Below are positions 43,954-51,941 of a stretch of 64,000 nt of DNA, in pieces; position 1 is the stretch's first letter; each line of letters begins with the position of its first letter. A model generated the notes under the pieces. It was given only the letters and a program-made list of their open reading frames with translations, searched no databases and was not told the origin of the DNA. The translations under genes and the position numbers were made by a program. Origin of the DNA: Robiginitomaculum antarcticum DSM 21748 (GTDB lineage Bacteria > Pseudomonadota > Alphaproteobacteria > Caulobacterales > Maricaulaceae); contig NZ_KB823013.1 in the NCBI RefSeq assembly GCF_000365025.1, positions 124,001 to 188,000 on the forward strand, given 5' to 3'.

Positions 43954-46109
43954 TATTCGTCACCACCCAGCTTGGTCCATAAATAGCTATAAATCAGAGC
44001 CTGACTATGCGCCGTTTCTTTGAGATTCGCTGCGCCGGCATGGCCGCCGTCAATGTTTTCATAATAGTAAAACGGCAGGCCCATATCTTCGAGACGGGCG
44101 GCAAATTTACGCGCATGGCCGGGATGAACGCGGTCATCCTTTGTCGAGGTGTAGATATAAGGCTCAGGATATTCCACCCCGCTTTTCAAATTGTGATAAG
44201 GCGAGAGCGCCCGAATAAATTCACCTTCCGCGCCCGTGTCATCCGGATCGCCATATTCGCCGACCCATGACGCACCCGCGAGAAGTTTGTCATAGCGCTG
44301 CATATCTAAGAGCGGCACGCCAATGGTCACGGCGTTGAACAGATCGGGGCGCTGGGTGAACATAACGCCCATGAGCAGACCACCATTTGATCGGCCATGA
44401 ATGCCTAAATGCTCCGGCGTTGTCACGTCGCGCGCGATCAGATCTTCGGCGACGGCGATGAAATCGTCATAGACGACCTGACGGTTGGTTTTCAGGCCGG
44501 CCTGATGCCAAGCCGGACCATATTCGCCGCCGCCGCGGATATTGCCCACAACATAAACGCCGCCGCGCTGTAGCCACGCCTTGCCAATGGTCGCGCTGTA
44601 AGACGGATTAATTGAGATTTCAAAACCGCCATAGCCGTAAAGCAAGGTCGGGTTTGTGCCGTCCAGTACAACATCTTTATCGTGGACAACGAAGTAAGGG
44701 ACTTTTGTGCCATCGGTCGACGTCGCGAAATACTGCTCAGCGACCATACTATTGGAGTCAAACCAACTGGGCAAAGTCTTGGCTTCAGTCACTTGCATGG
44801 ACGCCGTATCAATCATCCATAGTGTATCGGGCTGCAAGAAACTCTCCGATGAAATAAAGGCGATACTTTCTTTGTCATTGGTCGATCCGATAGACACATT
44901 GCCGTTTTCAGGGAAATTCAGCTTTGTACTTGCCCAAGCATTATTGTCGAATGTGAACATATGGGCAGAGCCCGCGACATTGTCATATAGGCTTAGCAAA
45001 ACACCGTCTTTGGTAATACCGAAATTGCCGATAGACTGGCTCGCCGTCGGCGTGATCAACTCATGCACGGCGTCAATTTTGCCGTCTGCCATAAAGTCTG
45101 TGACAGAGAAGGTGACGAGAGCGCCCGATGAAAATCCACGCCAGTCCTCTTGAAGGCGAAGCAGTATTTGATCGCCAAATTGTCCGGAGAGCTCCACTTT
45201 GGTCGGCACGGGCAAGCGCATAGGCGCAAACGCGTTATCGCCGGTTTGCGGGATCCAGTAATATTGTGTGTCATAAAATGTGGTGGCGCGGGTCACGAGA
45301 ATTTCGTTATCTCCCGATGCATTTTCAAATGTGCCGGGCCAGACGCCGACATCTGTGGTCTCGCCGCGCATCAACTCGCGCGCCTCGCTCATTGGCATGC
45401 CGCGCGTCCACAGCTTTGACACCATAGGATAACCGGATTCGGTCAGCGTGCCGTCGCCGAAATTGCGGCCTATGACGAGCGTATCATCGCTCAGCCATGA
45501 TCCGCCGCCTTTGGACTCCGGCATATAAAACCCGCCATCGACAAATTCGCCCGTGGCGATATTGAATTCGCGGACCTCGGCAGCATCCTTACCGCCATCG
45601 GACAGTGTCACCAGACACAAATTATAATCCGGGCTTTTGCAATCATTGCCTTTATAAACCCAGTTTTTGCCTTCATCATTAGAGAGTGTGTCGATATCTA
45701 AAACAGTCGTCCATGATGGAGCGTCGGATAAATAGCTATCCTTCGTCGTGCGCCGCCACAAGCCGCGCACATTGGTCTCATCGCGCCAGAAATTATGCAT
45801 TTGTCCGTTGCGATAGGAGACATATGGGATTTTCTCCGGTGAATTATAGATTTCAAGCAGCTCCGCATAGAGCGTCTTATAAAGCCCATTTTCCATGCGC
45901 TTTGCCGAGGCTGCATTCCAGTCTTTGACCTTGGCAATGGCGGCTTCGCCTTCGACCTCTTCAAGATAGAGGTGGCTGTCATAATCTACGGTCGCAACGT
46001 CTTGGCTCATTGGTGTGGTATCCGTCTTTGTGTCGCCTTGCGTGCAAGCACCAAGGCCTAAAGCCAAAATAGAAGCCGTAGTCAAAAGCGTAAGTATTTT
46101 AAGGTTCAT
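43953..46109 (-). CDS. Lipoprotein prolyl oligopeptidase (S9A)
   Basis: The product has 718 aa. N-terminal lipoprotein signal with lipobox LGAC (MNLKILTLLTTASILALGLG, then AC), so it is membrane-anchored and periplasmic. A seven-bladed propeller region spans ~60-450. The catalytic domain starts near TKVPYFVVHDKDV and includes TLLYGYGGFEISINPSYSAT, GGGEYGPAWHQAG, the nucleophile in GIHGRSNGGLLMG, the Asp in STKDDRVHPGHARKF, and the His in DGGHAGA. It cleaves after proline in short peptides. It is translationally coupled to the downstream SDF symporter and divergent from dapF across ~97 bp. Confidence 0.93.
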   Translation of the reverse strand: MNLKILTLLTTASILALGLGACTQGDTKTDTTPMSQDVATVDYDSHLYLEEVEGEAAIAKVKDWNAASAKRMENGLYKTLYAELLEIYNSPEKIPYVSYRNGQMHNFWRDETNVRGLWRRTTKDSYLSDAPSWTTVLDIDTLSNDEGKNWVYKGNDCKSPDYNLCLVTLSDGGKDAAEVREFNIATGEFVDGGFYMPESKGGGSWLSDDTLVIGRNFGDGTLTESGYPMVSKLWTRGMPMSEARELMRGETTDVGVWPGTFENASGDNEILVTRATTFYDTQYYWIPQTGDNAFAPMRLPVPTKVELSGQFGDQILLRLQEDWRGFSSGALVTFSVTDFMADGKIDAVHELITPTASQSIGNFGITKDGVLLSLYDNVAGSAHMFTFDNNAWASTKLNFPENGNVSIGSTNDKESIAFISSESFLQPDTLWMIDTASMQVTEAKTLPSWFDSNSMVAEQYFATSTDGTKVPYFVVHDKDVVLDGTNPTLLYGYGGFEISINPSYSATIGKAWLQRGGVYVVGNIRGGGEYGPAWHQAGLKTNRQVVYDDFIAVAEDLIARDVTTPEHLGIHGRSNGGLLMGVMFTQRPDLFNAVTIGVPLLDMQRYDKLLAGASWVGEYGDPDDTGAEGEFIRALSPYHNLKSGVEYPEPYIYTSTKDDRVHPGHARKFAARLEDMGLPFYYYENIDGGHAGAANLKETAHSQALIYSYLWTKLGGDE

Positions 46110-46206
46110 GATCGTCCCCGAAATGAATTATTTTTCTTTTGTTACGCGGCGCAGGGGCGTGCGGCAAGCTTTGCTTTTTCACGTCATGGTGCATATAGCA
46201 GAGCCT

Positions 46207-47049
46207 ATGAAGCTTTACGTTATGAACGGCGCGGGAAACCGCTTTGCGATATTCGATGCGCGCGGCAGTCGCTTCCGTATGAGCCCGGACATGGCCGTTA
46301 AAACGGGGGCGCGCGGCGGGCCGCTGGGCGATAAAGGCGCAGATCAAATTATCGTATTGCACGATCCTTTGCCCGGCAGTGACGCGCAAATTTTCATGGA
46401 TATTTGGAATAATGATGGCGGTCATGTTGACGCTTGCGGTAACGCGTCTCGCTGCGCGGCGTGGCTGCTTATGCGCGAGAGCGGTGGAGACAATGCGCTC
46501 ATCCAAACAGCGATCGGTGTGCTGCACGCCACCCGTAAGGGTGAGCTATCCATAGCCGTCGACATGGGCAAGCCGCGCCTGGGCTGGGAAGATATACCCC
46601 TGTCCGAAGCCATGCATACCCATCATATTGATGTGAAAGTCGGCCCGATTGACAATCCGGTTCTGTCCAATCCCGGCGCGGTCAATATGGGCAATCCGCA
46701 TTGCGTGTTTTTCGTTGATGACGTGATGGCAACAGATATTGAGCGGCTCGGCCCGATGCTGGAGTTTTACCCGCTATTTCCCCAGCAGGCCAATATTGGA
46801 TTTGCGCAGATTATTGCCGATGATCATATCCGCTTGCGGGTGTGGGAACGCGGCGCGGGACTGACGCTGGCCTGCGGCACGGGAGCCTGCGCCGCCGTTG
46901 TCGCGGGCGTGCGGCAGCATAGATTATCGCGCTTATGCCGCGTCGATGTTGATGGCGGGCGGCTGGATATCCACTGGCGCGGAAGCGATGATCACGTCAT
47001 TATGACCGGACCAATCGAGCTGGAGCATGAGGGAGAGATGCCGCTGTAA
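46207..47049 (+). CDS. dapF: Diaminopimelate epimerase
   Basis: The product has 280 aa, starting MKLYVMNGAGNRFAIFDARG at 46207. In-frame ATGs upstream (46186, 46015) lack conservation and reach into the divergent lipoprotein gene. The two catalytic cysteines lie in DACGNASRCAAWLL and TLACGTGACAAVVAG; NMGNPHCVFFVDD and IGFAQII are also conserved. It converts LL- to meso-diaminopimelate in the cytosol for lysine and peptidoglycan. The N-terminal motif is MNGAGNRF instead of the usual GNDF. Another lysine-pathway gene, dapD, lies ~1.3 kb downstream on the other strand. The cupin gene follows at 23 bp. Confidence 0.95.
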   Translation: MKLYVMNGAGNRFAIFDARGSRFRMSPDMAVKTGARGGPLGDKGADQIIVLHDPLPGSDAQIFMDIWNNDGGHVDACGNASRCAAWLLMRESGGDNALIQTAIGVLHATRKGELSIAVDMGKPRLGWEDIPLSEAMHTHHIDVKVGPIDNPVLSNPGAVNMGNPHCVFFVDDVMATDIERLGPMLEFYPLFPQQANIGFAQIIADDHIRLRVWERGAGLTLACGTGACAAVVAGVRQHRLSRLCRVDVDGGRLDIHWRGSDDHVIMTGPIELEHEGEMPL

Positions 47050-47072
47050 ACAGGATGTATAAGAGGAATTAA

Positions 47073-47537
47073 ATGCCCAAAATTAACATAGAAGATGCGC
47101 CGCTGCGCAGAGGCTCAAGCTATCCGACTCCTTATGATGCGCCGAGCTTGACCCGCTATGGGCGCAAACTTGGCGATGCGGGAGGACTAACGCAATTTGG
47201 CGCTCATTTGATCACTCTCCCGCCCGGCGCTTGGTCGTCACAGCGCCATTGGCACAGCGCCGAAGACGAATTCGTCTATATCGTTTCGGGTCATCCCACG
47301 CTCATTGATAATGACGGGCCTCAACGCCTCTCGCCCGGCGATTGCACGGCGCATCCTGCTGGCGACGAGAACGGCCATCATATGAAAAACGACACCCAAA
47401 AGGATGTCGTTTTTCTGATTATCGGGTCACGCACACCTGAAATTGACAGCGCACATTACCCGGATATTGATTTGCGTCTTGATGCCAATGGTACGCCGGA
47501 TCGTATATATAAACGTAAAGACGGACGTCAGATTTAA
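47073..47537 (+). CDS. Cupin-domain protein
   Basis: The product has 154 aa, a single cupin_2 barrel. Motif 1 is QRHWHSAEDEFVYIVSGHPT, with the two His and the Glu as metal ligands; motif 2 contains LSPGDCTAHPAGDENGHHMK. The C-terminal strand carries FLIIGSRTPEIDSAHYPDID. The family includes metal-dependent isomerases and dioxygenases and non-enzymatic sensors, so a reaction cannot be assigned. GAGGA precedes the ATG. It sits 23 bp after dapF and may be cotranscribed; its stop is 3 bp from the convergent gene. Confidence 0.88.
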   Translation: MPKINIEDAPLRRGSSYPTPYDAPSLTRYGRKLGDAGGLTQFGAHLITLPPGAWSSQRHWHSAEDEFVYIVSGHPTLIDNDGPQRLSPGDCTAHPAGDENGHHMKNDTQKDVVFLIIGSRTPEIDSAHYPDIDLRLDANGTPDRIYKRKDGRQI

Positions 47538-47540
47538 ATC

Positions 47541-47939
47541 TTAAAAATGTTTGCTGAGCGTCCGCTCAATATCATCCATAGGCGAATTAATCAGCGTCTT
47601 ATCCAGCTCTAAGATAATTTTGTCTTCGACTTCTTTGTGAAGCAGCGGACGGATTTCGCCGAGGCTGTCGGGGTCAGCGCACAGGATCAGACGATGAAAT
47701 TTACCTTTATGCGCCAGCGCGTAAAGCCGCTCTGCAACCTGCTTGGAAAATGTCGCTTCCATGGATTCCCGATCGGATTGATCGGGCGGAGATTTACCGG
47801 ACGGGCCTTCATCGGCCAAATTTTGAGGTGTCCAATGTCCGTCATTTTTCAGCTTGCCGCCTTTAATGCGAAATAATTTAGCCTCTTCGCCAGTCGCTAT
47901 AACGAGCAATGTCTCTTCGGGAATATTCAGATCAGTCAT
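47541..47939 (-). CDS. Host-attachment family protein (baeRF-like)
   Basis: The product has 132 aa from the ATG at 47939, with AAGGAG upstream; the frame runs further without conservation. It opens with TLLVIATGEEAKLFRIKGGK, the first strand and helix of the 'protein required for attachment to host cells' family, then SDRESMEATFSKQVAERLYA and FHRLILCADPDSLGEIRPLL, and ends VEDKIILELDKTLINSPMDD then IERTL. These proteins resemble eRF1 domain 2 and are widespread in alphaproteobacteria, including free-living ones, so the family name should not be taken as function. Monocistronic on its strand. Confidence 0.85.
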   Translation of the reverse strand: MTDLNIPEETLLVIATGEEAKLFRIKGGKLKNDGHWTPQNLADEGPSGKSPPDQSDRESMEATFSKQVAERLYALAHKGKFHRLILCADPDSLGEIRPLLHKEVEDKIILELDKTLINSPMDDIERTLSKHF

Positions 47940-48028
47940 GTGTATCTCCTTGTTATAAGAGATCAACGCAGCGGGGGCCTGATTTGTTTCTATATAACTG
48001 AGGATTACCAAAGTTTAGAGTATGATTA

Positions 48029-48370
48029 TTATTCTGTTTGAGTGTTTTGCTTAATAAGGTCATTTGGAACATTGATCACATGTGTGTCCCGAAGGTTTTG
48101 TGTAAAATACCCAAATGAACCCAGATACTCCCGAGTATCGCACTCGTATACAGCGAAAGAACCATCACCGCGTGGCATGAAAGTTTTGCTTGCTCTCGAT
48201 TTCGGTGCGACCTTAAGATTATAATCTAACGGCCAATTCACGCATACCGAAACATCTAATTCATTATGCAAAGTAACTTTGCTCGGCCTGTAAACCATGA
48301 AAGCAATTGCTCCGAGACCCAGAAGAAATGCCCCAACGACAGCATACGTTATAAGGTTTGTATTCTTCAT
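48029..48370 (-). CDS. Small membrane-anchored periplasmic protein, unknown
   Basis: The product has 113 aa. A single N-terminal TM/signal anchor (YAVVGAFLLGLGAIAFMVY, ~9-27) is followed by a ~85-residue domain with two cysteines (Cys43 in VSVCVNWPLDYN, Cys77 in VYECDTREYLG) that could form a disulfide. No recognised family. It has no strong ribosome binding site, but codon use and the ordered hydrophobicity support coding. It is 10 bp downstream of dapD on the same strand and may be read from the dapD transcript. Confidence 0.6.
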   Translation of the reverse strand: MKNTNLITYAVVGAFLLGLGAIAFMVYRPSKVTLHNELDVSVCVNWPLDYNLKVAPKSRASKTFMPRGDGSFAVYECDTREYLGSFGYFTQNLRDTHVINVPNDLIKQNTQTE

Positions 48371-48380
48371 TTAGAGATGC

Positions 48381-49211
48381 CTAATCCCTTAGCAGCTCAT
48401 TCACGCCGGTTTTTGAGCGCGTTCTGGCGTCGACCGTTTTAACAATGACAGCGCAGGCAAGGCTGTGGCTGCCGTCTTTGGACGGGAGCATGCCGGGCAC
48501 AACAACGGAGTAAGCGGGCACTTCGCCATAGCTTATTTTGCCTGTAGCGCGGTTATAAATCTTGGTCGATTGGCTGATGAAGACTCCCATAGCCAGCACG
48601 GCCCCTTCGCGAACAATGACGCCTTCGACGACTTCGGAGCGCGCGCCAATGAAGCAGTTATCTTCGATAATAGTCGGATTAGCCTGAAGCGGTTCCAATA
48701 CGCCGCCAATGCCTGTTCCCGCGCTGATATGACAGTCTTTGCCGACCTGCGCGCAGGAGCCAACGCTGGCCCATGTATCGATCATTGTGCCTTCGCCGAC
48801 ATAAGCGCCCAGATTGACATAGGACGGCATCAACACGGCGCCCGGCGCTATATAGGCGCCGCGGCGCACAGCCGCGGGCGGCACTGCGCGAAAACCGGCA
48901 GCCTTGAATTCATCCTCGCCCCATCCGGAAAATTTACTGGGCACTTTATCAAACCAATTCCCATTGTCAGGGCCGCCGCTCATCACGCCGTTAGGATGGA
49001 TACGAAACCCTAAAAGCACGGCCTTTTTCGCCCATTGATGCACAGTCCAGTTTGCGTCGTTATCGCGACTGGCGACGCGAATTTTACCGCTATCCAAACC
49101 GTCAATCGCGGCTTCGATAGCGTCGCGCGACGCCCCTTTGGTTTGCGGTGACAGCTGCGCGCGGGCCTCCCATGCAACTTCAATGGCGGTTTCAAGTTCA
49201 GTTGTATTCAT
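48381..49211 (-). CDS. dapD: Tetrahydrodipicolinate N-succinyltransferase
   Basis: The product has 276 aa, full length. It transfers succinyl from succinyl-CoA to 2,3,4,5-tetrahydrodipicolinate in the succinylase branch of lysine/DAP synthesis. The N-terminal helical domain reads [20 protein letters not shown]; then [20 protein letters not shown] starts the left-handed beta helix made of hexapeptide repeats ([32 protein letters not shown], then [20 protein letters not shown]). The homotrimeric LbetaH fold is clear. AGAGA lies upstream of the ATG. The ABC ATPase gene ends 9 bp upstream on the same strand. Confidence 0.96.
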   Translation of the reverse strand: MNTTELETAIEVAWEARAQLSPQTKGASRDAIEAAIDGLDSGKIRVASRDNDANWTVHQWAKKAVLLGFRIHPNGVMSGGPDNGNWFDKVPSKFSGWGEDEFKAAGFRAVPPAAVRRGAYIAPGAVLMPSYVNLGAYVGEGTMIDTWASVGSCAQVGKDCHISAGTGIGGVLEPLQANPTIIEDNCFIGARSEVVEGVIVREGAVLAMGVFISQSTKIYNRATGKISYGEVPAYSVVVPGMLPSKDGSHSLACAVIVKTVDARTRSKTGVNELLRD

Positions 49212-49220
49212 ATTGGGTCT

Positions 49221-50177
49221 CTATTTATCTTGGTCATAAGTCAGCGCCATAAAGACGTCTTCCAGATCGGGTTCTTCGGTGCGCAGATCCGCCACGATTA
49301 TGCCTGCCGCTTTAACGCGGTCAAGCAGATGCGGGATAGTCATTTGATTGGTGTGATAGGTGATCGCCAGCGCGCCATTATTGCGCAAAACCGGGTTGAG
49401 ATCGGCCAGCGCGTCAGGCGCTGCGGTCAAAGGCGTCTCTGCGCTGACCACCAAAGTCTTCTGATCGAGCCGCGCCAGAAGACTGTCTTTGGGCTCATTC
49501 GCTGTAATACGCCCGTTATGGATTATCGCGATTTGGTCACACAGTGACTCGGCTTCTTCGAGATAATGGGTGGTCAGGATTATGGTTGTGCCCTGGGCGT
49601 GCAATTCACGCACATATTTCCACAGCTGGCGGCGCAGCTCTATATCCACGCCTGCTGTGGGTTCATCTAAAATGAGGACAGGCGGATTATGCACGAGCGC
49701 TTTGCCGATCAGAAGGCGCCGCTTCATCCCGCCCGAGAGCTGGCGCACATAGGCGTCGCGTTTGTCCCATAATCCCAGCGCTTGCAAAATCTCTTCGCTG
49801 CGGCGCTCAGCCTTGGGCACGCCGTAAAATCCGGCCTGAATATCAAGCGCCTGCAGGGGCGTGAAAAACACATCCATGGCAATTTCCTGCGGGACGATAC
49901 CAATAGAGGCGCGGGCTTGCCGCGTCTGGGTTTCGATATCATAACCACAAATTGCCGCGCTGCCTTCGGTCTTAATCACCAAGCCTGCTAGAATATTGAT
50001 GAGTGTCGATTTACCGGCTCCGTTAGGACCAAGCAGGCCGAATATAGAGCCGCGCGGCACAGTCAGATCAATCCCGTGAAGCGCTATTTTGGCCTCGGCC
50101 TTGCGCGATTTGGCATAGGTCTTTTTCAAGCCGCGCACTTCAATAGCAGGAGATAAGTCAGAAGCAGAGTGAGGCAT
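49221..50177 (-). CDS. ABC transporter ATP-binding protein (YadG/multidrug export type)
   Basis: The product has 318 aa. Walker A FGLLGPNGAGKSTLINILAG, Q loop VPQEIAMDVFFTP, signature RQLSGGMKRRLLIGKALVHN, Walker B PPVLILDEPTAGVD and H loop LTTHYLEEAESLCD are all intact, so the ATPase should be active. The C-terminal ~90 residues (TLVVSAETPLTAAPDALADL and on, ending LEDVFMALTYDQDK) are the extension typical of ABC-2 type exporters (DrrA/YadG-like). The expected permease partner is not adjacent: the next gene downstream is dapD, and upstream is the divergent zf-CHCC gene. It presumably works with a membrane subunit encoded elsewhere. Confidence 0.9.
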   Translation of the reverse strand: MPHSASDLSPAIEVRGLKKTYAKSRKAEAKIALHGIDLTVPRGSIFGLLGPNGAGKSTLINILAGLVIKTEGSAAICGYDIETQTRQARASIGIVPQEIAMDVFFTPLQALDIQAGFYGVPKAERRSEEILQALGLWDKRDAYVRQLSGGMKRRLLIGKALVHNPPVLILDEPTAGVDIELRRQLWKYVRELHAQGTTIILTTHYLEEAESLCDQIAIIHNGRITANEPKDSLLARLDQKTLVVSAETPLTAAPDALADLNPVLRNNGALAITYHTNQMTIPHLLDRVKAAGIIVADLRTEEPDLEDVFMALTYDQDK

Positions 50178-50321
50178 TTTGGATCCGGCGGTAAGGGAAT
50201 GACGCTAGCAGCGATTGACGCCGCGAAATTTGGCTTTTAACTAGGCGCAAATACGACATGCTGCAACAGTGCAGATGAAAGCCGGACAGATTATGCCGGA
50301 AAACCCTATATTAGGACCGAT

Positions 50322-50522
50322 ATGAGCCTTGATAAAAACGCCGGCGCTCTGCCGCCACCCGAAACGGTGACCGTGTCAACGAAACGCGTATGTTGTGACG
50401 GCGGCGGGACGGCCACGGGTCACCCGCGCGTCTGGATGGATATGGGCGAGGACATGTTTGTAGACTGCAAATATTGTGATCGCCGCTTCATCCTCGACCC
50501 CAATGCGCCCGAAGCTCATTAG
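50322..50522 (+). CDS. Zinc-finger CHCC family small protein (NDUFS6-like)
   Basis: The product has 66 aa. The zf-CHCC ligands are Cys25-x8-His34 (CDGGGTATGHPRV) and Cys49-x2-Cys52 (VDCKYCDRRF). The same domain occurs in the mitochondrial complex I subunit NDUFS6, and alphaproteobacterial homologues are tiny cytosolic proteins thought to be the ancestor of that subunit. Complex I association here is plausible but unproven. It stands alone, divergent from the ABC gene and convergent with the entericidin-like gene. Confidence 0.9.
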   Translation: MSLDKNAGALPPPETVTVSTKRVCCDGGGTATGHPRVWMDMGEDMFVDCKYCDRRFILDPNAPEAH

Positions 50523-50559
50523 CGCGGCTGCGCGTCAGCTATGAGACATTCCCCATAAA

Positions 50560-50660
50560 TTAAGCCCGCCTGCAGGGGATGCAGACGGGCTTGGAAAAAG
50601 GCTGCAAAGTGATCGAAAAAGGGGAGGTTTTCGATCAACAAGGGAGAGAGCAGCCTGTAA
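50560..50660 (-). ncRNA. Candidate small RNA with anti-Shine-Dalgarno loop in the ecn 3' region
   Basis: Directly after the entericidin stop, the minus strand shows a layered structure. An outer 6-bp stem GGCTGC/GCAGCC (50655-50650 with 50605-50600) encloses a perfect 10-bp hairpin TGATCGAAAA/TTTTCGATCA (50637-50628 with 50619-50610). Its 8-base loop reads CCTCCCCT, complementary to ribosome binding sites. A second CU-rich stretch (CTCTCTCCCTT) lies in the outer loop. TTTTTCC follows the outer stem, then the strong terminator at 50562-50592. CU-rich loops plus a terminator are the layout of several alphaproteobacterial trans-acting sRNAs, which may be processed from a 3' UTR or have their own promoter. 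Expression is not shown. Confidence 0.4.
50562..50592 (-). terminator. Strong hairpin terminator between convergent genes
   Basis: AAGCCCG-C-CTGCA (50562-50574) pairs with TGCAG-A-CGGGCTT (50580-50592), a 13-bp stem with one mismatch. On the minus strand TTAATTT follows, so it most likely ends the entericidin/sRNA transcript. It may also stop the zf-CHCC transcript from the other side. Confidence 0.75.
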
Positions 50661-50662
50661 TC

Positions 50663-50818
50663 TTACATTTTGTTTTTAGTGTCTTTGGCAGTATCAGAGA
50701 TAACTTCGCCTGTTTTCTCGACATCTTTACCCATGCCTTCAACAGTTGCGCAGGCTGAGACAAGGAATGCGCCTGAGACGAGGGTCATAAGGGCAGCGGC
50801 TTTAACATATTTAGACAT
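50663..50818 (-). CDS. Entericidin-like small lipoprotein
   Basis: The product has 51 aa from the ATG at 50818, with AAAGGA upstream. A lipoprotein signal with lipobox VSAC (LMTLVSGAFLVSAC) is followed by a ~25-residue amphipathic, Gly/Asp/Lys-rich peptide, ATVEGMGKDVEKTGEVISDT, typical of entericidin EcnA/EcnB-type proteins. These are very abundant small envelope lipoproteins, often stress-induced, with a proposed bacteriolytic or envelope role. Its transcript would run into the CU-loop structured region and terminator at 50560-50660. The frame extends further upstream, but without an RBS. Confidence 0.85.
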   Translation of the reverse strand: MSKYVKAAALMTLVSGAFLVSACATVEGMGKDVEKTGEVISDTAKDTKNKM

Positions 50819-50990
50819 CTTAAATCCTTTCGGTGCGCGGCCTTTCACAAGCCGCAATGGTTAATCTAATTCAATAATTCGCTGGCGCGCTATTGGTTCC
50901 CGCCTGATGTAAAAAAATTCTTATTTTACTGTCGCCATAACGCGGCAGCGCGCTTACATTGGTCATCAAGAACTATTTTGGAGATTGACA

Positions 50991-51932
50991 ATGAGCCAGA
51001 CAGCCGGGCGCGGACGCATTTACGATAATATTATGCAGACTATGGGCAATACGCCGCTCGTGCGCTTTCCCCGCATCACGGCAGGAATGAATGCAGACCT
51101 GTGCTATAAACTTGAGTTCTTCAACCCCATTGCCTCAGTCAAAGACCGTATCGGCATTGCCATGATTGAAGCCTTGGAAGCCGAGGGCAAGCTGAAACCC
51201 GGCGGCGTGATCGTCGAGCCGACATCCGGCAATACGGGTATCGGTATCGCTTTTGCCGCGGCTGCCAAGGGCTATAAAGCCATACTTGTCATGCCGGAAC
51301 AGATGAGCATTGAGCGCCGCAAAATGATGAAACTGCTCGGCGCGGAGCTTGTCCTGACCGAAGCGGCAGGCGGCATTCCCGGCGCCATGAAAAAGGCCGA
51401 CGAGATATGCGCCTCTATGCCCGGCGCGGTGCAGGCGGGGCAATTTGTCAATCCGGCCAATCCCGCTATTCATTACAAAACTACCGGACCGGAGATTTGG
51501 AATGATTGCGGCGGCAAGGTCGACGCGTTTATTTCAGGCGTGGGGACGGGCGGGACATTATCGGGCGCCGGTAAATATCTGAAAGAGAAAAATCCTGACA
51601 TACAAATCATTGCGGTCGAGCCTGAAGGCAGCCCGATGATTAGCGAAGGCACAAAAGGCCCGCATAAAATCCAAGGCATTGGCGCGGGCTTCCTGCCCGA
51701 AGTTTTGGACGTCAGCCTGATTGATGATGTGGTCAAAATCAGCAATGACGCAGCTTTCGGCACAGCCAAACATGTCGCCGCCGAAGATGGCGTGCCCGTT
51801 GGCATCAGCTCCGGCGCCGCCATCGCCGCCAGCTTTATCGTCGCCGCGCGCCCCGAGATGAAAGGCAAACGCATCGTCACCATCATTCCAAGCTTTGCAG
51901 AGCGCTATTTGTCTACGCCGCTATTTGATTAA
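50991..51932 (+). CDS. cysK: Cysteine synthase A
   Basis: The product has 313 aa. The PLP lysine is in NPIASVKDRIGIAMIEALEA; the substrate loop is EPTSGNTGIGIAFAAAAKGY and the phosphate-binding loop GVGTGGTLSGAGKYL. The C-terminal GISSGAAIAAS is conserved. It makes cysteine from O-acetylserine and sulfide in the cytosol. GGAG is 7 bases before the ATG at 50991; a TTG two codons earlier is unlikely. It is followed at 9 bp by a moeB/thiF-type gene, so a link between cysteine supply and sulfur transfer is reasonable. Confidence 0.95.
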   Translation: MSQTAGRGRIYDNIMQTMGNTPLVRFPRITAGMNADLCYKLEFFNPIASVKDRIGIAMIEALEAEGKLKPGGVIVEPTSGNTGIGIAFAAAAKGYKAILVMPEQMSIERRKMMKLLGAELVLTEAAGGIPGAMKKADEICASMPGAVQAGQFVNPANPAIHYKTTGPEIWNDCGGKVDAFISGVGTGGTLSGAGKYLKEKNPDIQIIAVEPEGSPMISEGTKGPHKIQGIGAGFLPEVLDVSLIDDVVKISNDAAFGTAKHVAAEDGVPVGISSGAAIAASFIVAARPEMKGKRIVTIIPSFAERYLSTPLFD

Positions 51933-51941
51933 CCGTATTCT

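Noticed and set aside
49221-50177. Complete ABC exporter operon
   Set aside because: Only the ATPase gene is present. The adjacent genes are dapD and a divergent zf-CHCC gene; no permease lies nearby.
50895-50900. GGAACC on the minus strand upstream of the entericidin-like gene, a possible EcfG (general stress sigma) -35 element
   Set aside because: No CGTT lies at the expected 16-17 bp. The nearest CGAATT is about 13 bp away, so the element is incomplete.
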